Below the pieces are notes generated by a model. It did no database searches and was not told the origin of the DNA. It saw only the letters and a program-made list of their open reading frames with translations. Both the position numbers and the translations under genes were made by a program. From Desmodesmus armatus (lineage: Eukaryota; Chlorophyta; Chlorophyceae; Sphaeropleales; Scenedesmaceae): a DNA stretch of 64,000 nucleotides. Location: the NCBI GenBank assembly GCA_007449985.2, contig VIIQ02000043.1:80001-144000 (forward strand), written 5' to 3'. Each line of letters opens with the position of its first letter. Position 1 is the stretch's first letter. Below, piece by piece: positions 25,901 through 36,820 of the stretch.

Positions 25901-26327
25901 AGGGATGCTGTAATGGCTGTGTTTCTTCGGACCACGGGGCGGCGGCTTCGCTGTGGGGCCAGGCGGCTGGTGGGTTGTCGCAGGGTGGCAGGCTGGTTGT
26001 TGTGCTGGTGCTGTCTACTGTGGGGTTCCTTCCACCCCTGCTATTGGTGGCCTTGCTATACCTTGCCTACTGGATGACTGCTGTCTTTGTGTGAGCATGC
26101 GGTTTTGTCACACTCATCCAGCCTGTCAGCTCTTTGTTCTCTGCTCCTGTGTTTTCTCTTGCTGCTGTGCAAAGTCCAGTTTGTTGTACGCTTGAAGGTC
26201 GTCGACCGCAAAGAATCCAGTCTGTTCGCACAGCAGTCATCGCCAAACTTTCATTAAGCAACGAAACACTCACAGCCTTTTGATATGCGTTTCATTGATA
26301 TGAGATAAAGCTAGTAGCAGTGACAGG
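25901..26327. other. Spacer upstream of the USP gene
   Basis: No supported gene. It should contain the promoter and 5' UTR of the gene starting at 26328. Confidence 0.35.
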
Positions 26328-29300
26328 ATGGTGCAGTCTTCAGCCTTGATGCACATGCCCTCTATTTCACTGCATCTGAATAATGCTCGGCCAGCAAGCG
26401 AGGAGGAGCAGGTAGGTGGTTCCATTTGCAGTGCTGGCACCGCATGAATGGCTGTTGCCACCCAGAGCTGAGCACTGGCCTCAGGATGCTCTTCAAAGGG
26501 CCCACCCCAAGCTGCTGCTGCTCGTCACCAGCGGCTGCTTTCATGCCCCTCCAACTTGGGTGCACCTTTCTTCTTCGTCAAGCACATAACATCTTGAAGC
26601 ACAGTGCTTGCATCAAGTGTGCAGCAGAGTGCCTGCCTGGCTGGCTGCCATACTGACCGTCGTTGTTGACACCCATGTGTGTGCGCGTGCAGCTGCCTGT
26701 GCTGGAGCGCAGCTGGCATAGGGCACCAAACGGGGCAGGTGCCGGCCTCGTCAACATGGGCAACACCTGCTACATGAACAGCGTGTTGCAGTGCCTCGCA
26801 CACCTGCCGCCCCTGGCCAACATCGTGCATGCACAGGTCAGTTCTGTGTCCAAGCTTGCTGCAGACTGGTCGGGGTGACCCTCAGGAGCAGCTGAGCGTG
26901 GTTCACAGCAGCTGCTACAGTACCAGCCCACAAGGACAGCAGTCACAGCAGCACCAGCACTAGGCCAACAGCACTTGTCGCTACACCAGCGCTATTTTGC
27001 AACAGCAACAACGGGAGCACCAGCGTCACAGCATCAGCAGCTGCTACAGCACCAGCCCCACAGCCTCAGCAGCTCAGGCTTGTCGGTACAGCAACAGGGG
27101 CTCAGCACAGCGCACATATTGCCAGCTGCAGCTCTAGGCTCTACCCAGCTGCAGCAGACGCCCACACCAGCAGCAGTGTGCTATAGTGCACAGTCGTGTT
27201 GGTTGTCCTTGTCACACAGTGCGCGCGCTTCCTGGTCAAAGACCTTGCTTGAAATACCACCATTCACTTGCAGCTGTCATATCACAAGCACGACAAGGTG
27301 GCATGAGCTGGTCTGTTCGGCCGTATGCCCTCCGCACACTGCACAAACAGTCTGAGCCTCACTTCGTCAACCGACCGCTACTGTCTGCTTTTCTGTTTCA
27401 CACCTGCCATCCCTACCCCTGCCGTTGCAGAGCCACAGCCGCAGCTGTTCCCACTACCAGCAAGGCAGCACCTGCATCTGCTGCCTAGTGGAGAACCAGC
27501 TGTGGCAGCAGCTTTACTACGGCAACCGCTCCCCCTTCAAACCGGACAAGTTTTACGACGGTCTGCTGCAGCTGCGGAGGGGATTTCAGCGCTGGCGGCA
27601 GGAGGATGCGCACGAGCTGCTGCGCTGCCTGACTGACGCAATGGAGGGCTGTCTGCTGCGGCAGAGCCTGGGATACAACCCGCAGCGGCCACCCAGGGTG
27701 AGAGGGGCGGCGGCTAGTGGTTTTACTGGGTGCTGGGATTGCCCAGGGGGGAGAGGACAGGGTGTGGGGTGCAAGAAACAGCCCGCGCTTGGCAGGGGAC
27801 AAGCTGAGATGAGGGTCGCGTTGAGGGTTGGTTTGGGGTTTCCAGCGATGGCGGCAGGAGGATGCGCATGAGTTGCCTGACTGACGCAATGGAGGGGTGT
27901 CTGCTGCGGCAGAGCCTGGGATGCAACCCGCAGTGCGCACCGAGGGTGAGGCGGACGGCGGCTAGTAGTTTCGGGGGGGGGGGGGGTATCAACCCCCAAG
28001 GACTATTAGCCGCCGTTCCTCTCACCCTCGGGGAGAGCCTAGCGGGAAGTGACCAGGGTGCGAGGTGCAAAATACAAAGCCCGCGCTTGGCAGGGACAAG
28101 CATAGAGTAGTTTTGTGTTGGGGGTTGGTTTGGGGTTTGTGTGGTGGCAGGAGGATGCGCACGAGCTGCTGCACTGCCTGACAGATGCAATGGAGGGCGG
28201 TCTGCTGCTGCAGAGCCTGGGGTACAACCCGCAGCGCCCACCGATGGTGAGAGGGATGGCGGCTAGTAGTCTCGGGGGGGTATGAACCCCCCAGGGACTA
28301 CTAGCCGCCGTTCCTCTCACCCTCGGGGAGAGCCTAGCGGGAAGTGACCAGGGTGCGGGGTGCAAAACACAAAGCCCACGTTTGGCAGGGACAAGCATAT
28401 AACGGTTTTGTGTTGTGGGGCTGGTTTGGGGTCTGTGTGGCGGCAGGAGGATGCGCACGAGCTGCTGCGCTGCCTGTCTGCTGCGGCAGAGCCTGGGGTA
28501 CAACCCGCAGCGCCCACCCAGGGTAAGATTGACGGCGGCTAGTAGTTTGATTGGGTTGGGACAGCCCCGGGGGGAGAGGTGGGGTGCGTATGTCCAGAGA
28601 TAACAAGAACGCGGGCCTCTCAGCACCCTGCTTCCAGCAAAGATAGGCTGAGTTGTGACAGTTTGCTTGCATGTGGAGGCTGCTCACGACCTGACTTACC
28701 CCCTCTCAACCTCGTGGCTGACTGGTGCCTGCTGCTGTCCACTGTTTGCCCCTGCTCCCTTTTCCCCTGCAGTGCCCCAAGACCTGGGTCAACCTCATGT
28801 TCTCAGGCATCCTGCAGAGCCAGGTGCGCTGCACACAATATTTCTTTTGTTAGCCTGAGGAGCACGGTTGTGGGTTGCCCTCATCAAAATCATCAGCCAT
28901 CTTGGGTTGAGCGTTGATTCGTGATCCGCAGCCAGCGCAGCTGAGCTTGCAGCTGCCTGTTGACCAGCTACATTACCACAGCTACCTGAAACCAGCAGCA
29001 CCAGCAAGCTATCAGCTGCCGTGCCTGCAGGCGGCTGGCATGGCGAGGCTGCAGCCCACCCAATGCCCCCCCCCCCCCCCCCGCTCTCACCATCTTTGCA
29101 TGTGTTATGGGTGGTTGGCCTGCAGGTGCGCTGCCTGCGTTGCGGCTACGTGTCCAACACGTACGACCCCTTCATGGACCTCAGCCTGGAGCTGCACAAC
29201 TCCTGCAGGCAGCTGAGCCACTGCCTACAGCACTTCACAGCAGCAGAGACACTCGACGGCAAGAACAGCTACAGGTGGGTTATTTTTATGTACTAGCTTT

Positions 29301-32259
29301 TGTTAAGCATGATATTTATTTTGGTAAAAGTTGATAAATCGTTTTGAATGCGTCCTGGTGGGGACATGCGCTGTGCTGTTTCTGGGCATGGCAAAGCACA
29401 ACTGGCTCGATGCACTTAGGGCAAACGCGTGCAGAGTCAAGCACAGTGTTTCCTAGCAAAGAAGGGCACTAAGGCAAAGTGGCAGAGTGGCACTGCCTCC
29501 AGCACTTCACAGCAGCAGAGACACTCGACGGCAAGAACAGCTACAGGTTGGGTCACGTGCTGTGCTGTGCTGTGCCTTGTGCTGGTGTGTTTGGGTGGTA
29601 TTGTGCCGATACAGATGCCTTGTGGCATCTTTGAAGGGTGTGTCTTGAAGCTGTTGTGCTGCGGCGTGTGCAGCTGTGACGGCTGCAAACAAGTACAGCT
29701 TGATGCAGCAAGAAGATCACCTATGGCGTGTTGATGTGTGTGGTCTGATGCTGTTCTGTGTGCAGGTGTGACGGCTGCAAGCAGCTTGTTCCTGCGCGCA
29801 AGCAGATCACCACCTGAAATTTATTATTTTCGAAATGCTGATCAATGCTGTGGTCTGATGCTGTTCTGTGTGCAGGTGTGACGGCTGCAAGCAGCTTGTT
29901 CCCGCGCGCAAGCAGATCACCACCTGAAATTTATTGTTTTCGAAATGCTGATCAATGCTGTGGTCTGATGCTGTTCTGTGTGCAGGTGTGACGGCTGCAA
30001 GCAGCTTGTTCCCGCGCGCAAGCAGATCACCGTCTGGGACGACCCCAACATCCTGGTGGTGCACCTCAAACGCTTCCACGACTTCTCAGGTGTGTTTCAG
30101 CGGCGTGTTTCCCCAGCAGGGAAAGGGGGCAGGGGGCGTCTGGGCCGAGCTAAGGTAGGGCGCGGCAAAGGCGGTAGTGTCCATGGCCTTTGACAACTTC
30201 TCGGCATGCCCACCATCCTATAATGTGCCGGCTTCTGTTGCATGTGGATCTGCAAAAGATCTTGGACGCGCTTTCGCTGACGCATGGGTGTGATTTTTGG
30301 GTTCTCATCACTCCTTGACTCCTTTCAGGTCAGAAGATCAGCCAGCCCATCAGCTTCGCCATGAGCCTGGACTTGGAGTCATTCATGTGCCCCACACGCG
30401 CACTCCATCAGCAGCAGCAGCCACAGCAGCAGCAGCACAGCTTGCTTGGCCCGGCGCGGCCGCCACAGCAGCAGCAGCAACAGCAGCGTCCAGGTGTGGC
30501 GGTGTTCAATGGTAGTGGCTACACTCGCGTCGGTGGGGGTGGGGGAGGTGGGGTACGCCCTGCCTGGGGTGCCGGGGACCAGCAGCGGCAGCAACAGCAG
30601 CAGCAGGAGAAGCTGCTGATGCATCAGCAACACCAGCAGCATCAGCAGCTGCTGCATAAGAAGGCTGCCGGGCAGCAGCAGCAGCAGCAGCAGCAGCACC
30701 CCTGGCAGCAGCAGGATGGGGCATGTGCCAACGGCAGCAGCAGCAGCAACCGCAGCAGCCCTGGGATGTATGACCTGCACGGTGTACTGGTTCACAAAGG
30801 GTTCACAGCAAACAGCGGCCACTACTACTCCTACGTGCGCGGGGGCAACCCCGCCAACCAGTGGTTCTGTGCCAATGACTCCAGTGTATATAGGGTTCAG
30901 GGCCCTGCAGAGGTCATGGGCCAGACGAGGGACGCATACATGCTGTTTTACGTCCGCCGCGGCATGAAACAGCAGGCGGAGCTGCCAGTGCAGCCGGAGC
31001 CGGCAGCAGCAGCGGCGGCGGCGGCTGCTCCGGCAGCAGTGGCGGCTGGAGCCGCCGGGCGGCTGAAGCGGGCGCTGAGCAGCGTGGAGGGCACCGGCAG
31101 CCCGGACAGCTGCAGCACGCGGGTATTTGTGGGGCCGCAGCTGCCGCCACACTTGCAGCAGAAGCGCCAGCGCGTCACAGAGCACCCGCAGCAGCAGCAG
31201 CAGCAGGAGGAGGAAGATGTGGATATGTTTGCGGAAGAGGAAGAGCCGTCAGCAGCAGCAGCAGTGACAGCAGCCATCGGGCCTCAACTGCCCTCGGACT
31301 GGCGGCCGTCAGCAGCAGCAAAAGCAGCAGCTGCTGCGATCGGCCCGCAGCTGCCTCCAGGCTGGAAGCCGTCAGCAGCAGCAGCAAGCGGCAACGGCAG
31401 CAGCAGTGAGTCGACAGCAGCAGCTGTGGTGCAGGCAGCAGCGATACTGCTGCCAGATGACGCTGCAGCGGAGCCCAGCATGCAGCTCACCACAGCAGCA
31501 ACAGCAGCGGGTACCCTCAGCCCTGCCGCTGCAGCTGCGACAGCAGCAGAAGCACGTGCTGCTGCAGCTGCTGCTGGTGCAGGTGATCGCCATGCTGGTG
31601 GTGTCGACCGCAGCTCTGGCAGTAGCCTGTTGCAGCAAGCTGCAGCCACGCCGCTCCCTGCTGCTGCTGCTGCACCGATGGGCAGCGGGGATGGTTTTGG
31701 GGGCGGTGCTCTTGCAGGCCTGCTGGCTGGCTATGGTGATGATGACGAAGAGGATGAAAATGAGGATAACACTATGGCAGCAGTGCAAACCCAGCCGCCA
31801 CCACAGCAGCATCCGCAGCAGCAGCCAGCCGTGTCACACCAGCAACACCCCGCGTCACAGCAGCAGCAGCAGCAGCAGCAAGCCCCTGTGCCTCAGCAGC
31901 AGCAGCAGCCAGCTAAGGAGCATGGCCCGGAGCGTGGCAGCAATGCAGGCAGTGCTGCCATGAGCCGCCGCCGCCGCAGCAGCAGCGCCGGAGGCGCGGC
32001 AACCACTGCGGACGCTGTTGTGACGCCAGTGATGCTGAAGAGTGAGTTGTGGGATGCTCTTGCGGAGAGGAAGACGGCATTCAAGCCTACCCTCGTGGCC
32101 GAGCTTGAGAAAGCCCGGGACGAAGGCACTCCCCTCCCGCAGGTCAAGCCGGTGCTGCTGACGCTGTTCAGGGGTTCTGCTGCTGTCAAGGAAGCTGCAG
32201 AGTCTGTGCTGAGCCATGCAGTCAAGATCGCACAGTCTGCTCTGTCGGCGTGCTTGTGA
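26328..32259 (+). CDS. Ubiquitin-specific protease (C19), USP36/42-like, seven exons
   Basis: Exons: 26328-26411, 26693-26836, 27431-27697, 28773-28823, 29126-29274, 29986-30089, 30329-32259; all phases agree, about 909 residues. This thiol protease removes ubiquitin. The Cys box [18 protein letters not shown] contains Cys54. [15 protein letters not shown] follows, then zinc-finger pairs RCLRCG and [23 protein letters not shown] and the His box [13 protein letters not shown] (His431), with [12 protein letters not shown] and AYMLFY closing the domain. A Gln-rich insert of about 130 residues splits the domain between LKRF and the His box. The tail is Ala/Gln-rich and ends in a folded-looking stretch ([20 protein letters not shown]). 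USP36-like enzymes in animals act in nuclei and nucleoli; the role here is inferred. Introns 3 and 5 hold copied exon edges. Confidence 0.93.
27847..28530 (+). repeat. Three extra copies of USP exon-3 end in intron 3
   Basis: Copies of GGCAGGAGGATGCGCACGAG to the donor recur with donors at 27946, 28247 and 28523, against the real one at 27698 (offsets 248, 301, 276). Each has a GGCAG before GAGGATG that could act as an acceptor. Copies 2 and 3 are followed by an inverted copy of their own donor region, forming hairpins. Confidence 0.85.
29490..29985 (+). repeat. Copied exon edges in USP intron 5 (110-bp tandem)
   Basis: A copy of the exon-5 end (CACTTCACAGCAGCAGAGAC to AGCTACAGGT) lies at about 29500-29550. 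Copies of the exon-6 start follow: a diverged one near 29671, then two almost identical 110-bp units with acceptors at 29765 and 29875. The real exon starts at 29986. The copies leave the exon after AAGCAGATCACC and enter CTGAAATTTATT. Confidence 0.9.
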
Positions 32260-35151
32260 GACTTTTTTCATTTGGATACGGATTTGAGGGGGTCCTTGGT
32301 TGGTTTGTTGCAGTTGAGATTTAGCACAATCTGCCCTGTAGCTTGCTGGCGAGGCTTGTTTTTTTCTTAGGGCAGTTTTGTTTGGTTCTCGGATAGGGGA
32401 ACTGTGCTCGCCCCGCAGTCCCTCCTTTTAGCATGCCTTACAGAGTGGCGAGGGAGGGAGGGGGTGGACCCACACCTGCCGTGTTTTCTGGGGGAAGAGT
32501 GTACAGGTTGTGATAGGCTCCCTCTGGCTCCCTTGTGGGTTGCACGGCGTCGCCGTGCCCAATTTCTGTAACTGTAACTGTAACTGATAGATTTTGAAGG
32601 AAGTTGCGTTGCGCGCTGACAGGTTGTGCAGAGTTGCAGCCGGCTGACATTTGTCAGTGCCCTCTGCTGCTTTGGCTTGGACGTCTGTATGTCGCCTTGC
32701 AAGTGCACCAAAAGCGGCCGGTGGTGGCTGCCGGGATGGATCCTGCTGATACCTGCAGTGGTCCCTTCTGGTCTTGTTGATGTTTGCTTTGCACGTGTGC
32801 AGAACACATGTGGGTCGCAGTACAAAACGTTTTTGAGAGCCTCAAACCTGGCTGTGGGCTGCTAGATCAGGCCAGCCCTTGCTTGTGTGTGCTGTTCTGG
32901 GAGTGTGCGGTTGCTGCAGCGTCTGGATGTTTTCGTGGTTGATAGGGCGCTTGGGCTCTAGAAATCTCAGGGCTCCAGGCAAGACAAGCAGCTGGGCAGG
33001 TGGGGAGTTGCACTGTGTGGTAGAACATATGCTGCTGAGAGAGGTGATCTGGGGTATTGCATGAGGGTTGTCTGGCTGGTCCACAGTATCTCATCGTATC
33101 TGCTGGTTGGTCTGTGTGCTTGTTTTGAGGGCGCTCCTCCTGTGACATGGGGTAGGGCATGCTACACTGTGTGCTGCAATGATGGGCAGATCATGCCTGG
33201 GCACACGCATGTCTCGTAGGGGCCATTGTGATGGGTGGGTCGGATGGGTTTGGGTTTGGTGGTTGGACTGTCGTCTCAACTGCTTTTTGGTCAAGCAACC
33301 ACACAGCTGCTGCTGATGCTTTGTGCGCTTGCAGTGTATGCACAGACTGCACTGTTTTGTTTTGCGGTGGCAAGGTCATTGCGCACTGGGTGGGATATTC
33401 TGCCCAGAGATGTGGCAGTTGCCTTCCAGACAAAAGTTGTGCATGAGGTCAGTGTGCTGGTTGCCGTGTACTGCACACTGTTGCTGTGTACACACACGCT
33501 TGGCAGGCAGACCTGCTGTACCACCCTTCGCTTGATGTTGATGTTGCTGCAGTGATCTGTGGCTGCTCTTTGAGCATGCCGACTTTTTTTGCAGCCGGCA
33601 GTTGCCAGGTCAAAGCAGAGATGGTTTGTGCACACCAAGGTGTGTAACATCGGACAAGTGCAGCATTGTTGCCACCATGTCTTGTGCACCAAGTTACCAA
33701 GGCAAGCAGTGGTAGCTCAGTCAAGTAGCCACAAGAGTGTGGGCTATCGACAGGGCATTCAGCAAAGTGTGTGTGATAAACACTTTGACAGTCGCACGGT
33801 TGCACGTTGCTTTGCACACTCCATGTCTGCTGCGCAGCTTCTGGCTCCTGATTATGCTATACATTGCAGCATGAGCTCGGAGTTCTTACATTGACACTAC
33901 ATGATCACTGACATGTCAATGCACATGTGCACCAAGCCTTGAAGGTGCTCCAGAGGATTTCCAGAGGGCAGCACACACAGCATGGATGGCAAAATGCATG
34001 GCAAACCCAGAAGAGCGGCTGACAGTTACATCCCTTTCAAATGGCCGACATCAGACATGTGGCTCACGTATCATCATAGCTGTCGCGGATGTACGTTGGG
34101 CAGTACATTTTGCGCCTTAACCATCACATAAACCTTGCCTTGATCGAGTACAGTTGCAGATCTGTGGTCCTGTCCGAGACCCACACCGTTGGACTGGCAT
34201 AGATTCTATTCTTGAACTATTTTGACTGGCGGTTGACAACAACCAACCGAAAAGTAACAACGTAAGTGTTTCTTGACTGCATCTGCTCCCTCTTGACATT
34301 GATAGACATCTACACTGTGCACCAACGAAAGTCACACCAAGACAGTGCTGTCTCTTCAATCACAGACCGACATTGTGGTGCACCCCAGCACGGCCCACCT
34401 GGGACTGGCAGGAGCAGTTGAAATGCTGTTGCTATGCACCGTGCTTGAAAGAGGCACTGATGGTCAGAATTGTAGTGATTCTGCCTGAGCTTCGTGCCTG
34501 TGCTGGATTTTGACACAACAAGGTTGGTTGGCGCTTCCACGCGTACAAGGAGTACAAGGAGTAGCATGCACATGGCATAACTGTGTGCGACAGCAGCAGT
34601 CCAGGCATGCAATGCCCTGCATCGAAATAACACTGTTCATGTATGATGTGTGGCCAGCTTCAAGATTGGGGCTGCTGCTGTGCCTGCTGTGGGGGTGGGG
34701 AACTCCTGCAGGCCACTGCCACTGCGAGGCCAGGAGGGAACACAGCTGCCCCTGAGATGGGGGATACACCAGATGTGGAGCTCAGCTATGTCAATCACAG
34801 GTGTGCTGTTTGCACAAGCAAGCACATGGCTTGCATGCAGGTGGTGGTAGGTGGTAGCAGGTGTTGCATGGCAAGGCGGTGGTCGAGCAGTCCCTCTGCA
34901 GTCCACAGTCCCAGTGCACCATGCAGGCTGCGCCACAGCAGCTGTTTTGGCAACAGCGACGGAGACAGAATATGCAGCTGGGCAATGCCACCACCCTCAC
35001 AACCAATCTCACGACAGCAGCTGTGCTGGGCCAACCCATCATACACCGTGGCAGTTGGGGAGATAGATCGGACTGCATGCAGGCTCTGCATGCAGCGTGT
35101 GCTGAGCAACTTACGTCAAGTGTCCTGCACAACTGCTCCCCACACTGGCAG
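32260..35151. other. Long stretch without a confident gene
   Basis: It includes the USP 3' flank and about 2.8 kb of mixed sequence. An open frame upstream of 35152 (from about 34643; CWANPSYTVAVGEIDRTACR) is in frame with the next gene and may contain its 5' exon, but no start or splice site can be fixed. No RNA gene or repeat array was recognised. Confidence 0.35.
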
Positions 35152-36412
35152 GTATGAGAAGTCTCACCGCGAGGATGGCCGCCGCTGCCACAGCTGGTAC
35201 CTGACGGACCAGTTTGGCACTGAACACCTAGCAGTGGTTGGCATCGAAACAGACACGATGGACGGCCACTATAACTACCAAGCCGTGAGTTTGACGCGCA
35301 TCACAGTGTCCCAGCATCCATGTATCGTTCCTGCATTTCTGAACTGCCTGCGTCGTCAATGGCCAATGTTGTGCTGGCGCCTGTCATGCAATCGGCACGT
35401 GCTCATGCGCTGGCACTTTGACCTTTTGCTGCACACTGCTTTGCTGCACACACCAGAGGCCCCTGCACATGCGAATTCAACACACCCTGTGCATGCAAAG
35501 CAGCACGTCCGACATTACGACATGGTCATCATGACATGTACCTGCTGGTTGCAAGTCATGTGTCAACACTGACTGTGACTTGGCCGTGGCGTGTGCCTGC
35601 AGCTCGAGCCTTTTGCCAGCCGCATGCCCCTCACCTGTGGCAACCAGTCTGGAGTGACGAAGTGGCTGAGGGAGTGGCTGGCAGGCAATGTTGGCGCTGG
35701 TGATGGGGAATTGCCAACTTACAGTGGCGGTGAGCGCTTCTGCTGTTTTTCCTGCAATCACCGCATGCTGTTGGTCCAACCTCGGAGCGCTCAGCCAAGA
35801 GATACTCCCTGCCGTCCGGGGTTGGTGGAGCTATAAAGCAAGGCAAGAACAGGCATGTGAGATCAAGCAGAATAGGGCATTGGGCAGCTTTCATGGGAGG
35901 ATTTGCTCTGTGAATTATCATGGCTGTTGTGTTGATTGCTGTTGACTGCTGTGGCTCACTGCAGGAGCAGCTAGCAGTGCAGGCACAGTACCTGGCACTG
36001 GGACTGGTTCAGGCCGCAGGAAGGCATTTACAGGCAGCCTGTGCTCATCCAAAGTGGCCATCCTCAACGCTGCAGGTACAAACACACAAGCTGCATGTGT
36101 GTTAGCACAGCAGACAGTTGACTTGATCACTTGTCAAGGGTGTGAACAGCTCACTTTTCAGTCTTTTACAGGCCACACCTGTGGCTATGAAGCTCATTGC
36201 GCTCATGCCAGCATGTTGCTGTGGTAGCACAGGGCGAGAGTAGTTCGAGCGAGTTCCACAGTTGTGAGCACTGTCATGCTGCAGGTACGTCACCGATCAG
36301 CCACTATGTTGCCGGCGGCGGTGGCTCTGGCCGCGGCAAGAAGAAGGCAGGTGCTGGCAACCAGACGGCCATGGCAACATACAGCTCAGGCGTTGGTGGC
36401 AAGCAGAAGTGA
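35152..36412 (+). CDS. Unrecognised protein, at least four exons
   Basis: Exons 35152-35284, 35603-35729, 35965-36075 and 36285-36412 join in phase. The first reads YEKSHREDGRRCHSWYLTDQ and GTEHLAVVGIETDTMDGHYN. The second reads LEPFASRMPLTCGNQSGVTK, the third GRRKAFTGSLCSSKVAILNA, and the last a Gly/Lys-rich end (SGRGKKKAGAGNQ) with stop 36410-36412. The bodies are non-repetitive and look like a folded, conserved protein. The 5' end is not fixed; the frame is open upstream of 35152. No family is assigned. Confidence 0.6.
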
Positions 36413-36820
36413 GCCGTGGGCAGCAGGAAGTATAGATGTATACATGCTGGGATGTGTCGCTCGTTTGTCGTGCACCAGTATGCTGTGCTTTGCGGCAAAG
36501 CAGCTGTGCATGTAGCATGCAACAAACATTGACTCAGCTATATATCATATGCCCCACTAGCAAGCACCCGCACCTGGGCATGAAAGGCGCTGACCACACA
36601 GCCAATCTTGTCCCTGAGCCAGGAAAATTGCCGGACTGCGCGCGTCCGCCGGGCAGCCTTTCCTTTTATCGTGTGCTGAGAGAGTATGCCCCATGCCTTG
36701 TTCCCGGTCGACTGCCTCTCACCCCTGTGTCCTTCATCATGATGTTGCTAGCAAGACCTAGGGTATTGCGGTGTGCTGCTGCCCAGCCCTTGTGCAATCA
36801 CTCTCCTTCATGCCTTGCAG
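36413..36820. other. Spacer between two plus-strand genes
   Basis: No supported exon. The next gene must have a 5' exon here or the region is an intron, because its first recognised exon starts in phase 2. Confidence 0.35.

Noticed and set aside
33711..33770. GGTAGCTCAG as a possible tRNA D-arm
   Set aside because: No matching acceptor stem, anticodon arm or T-arm around it.
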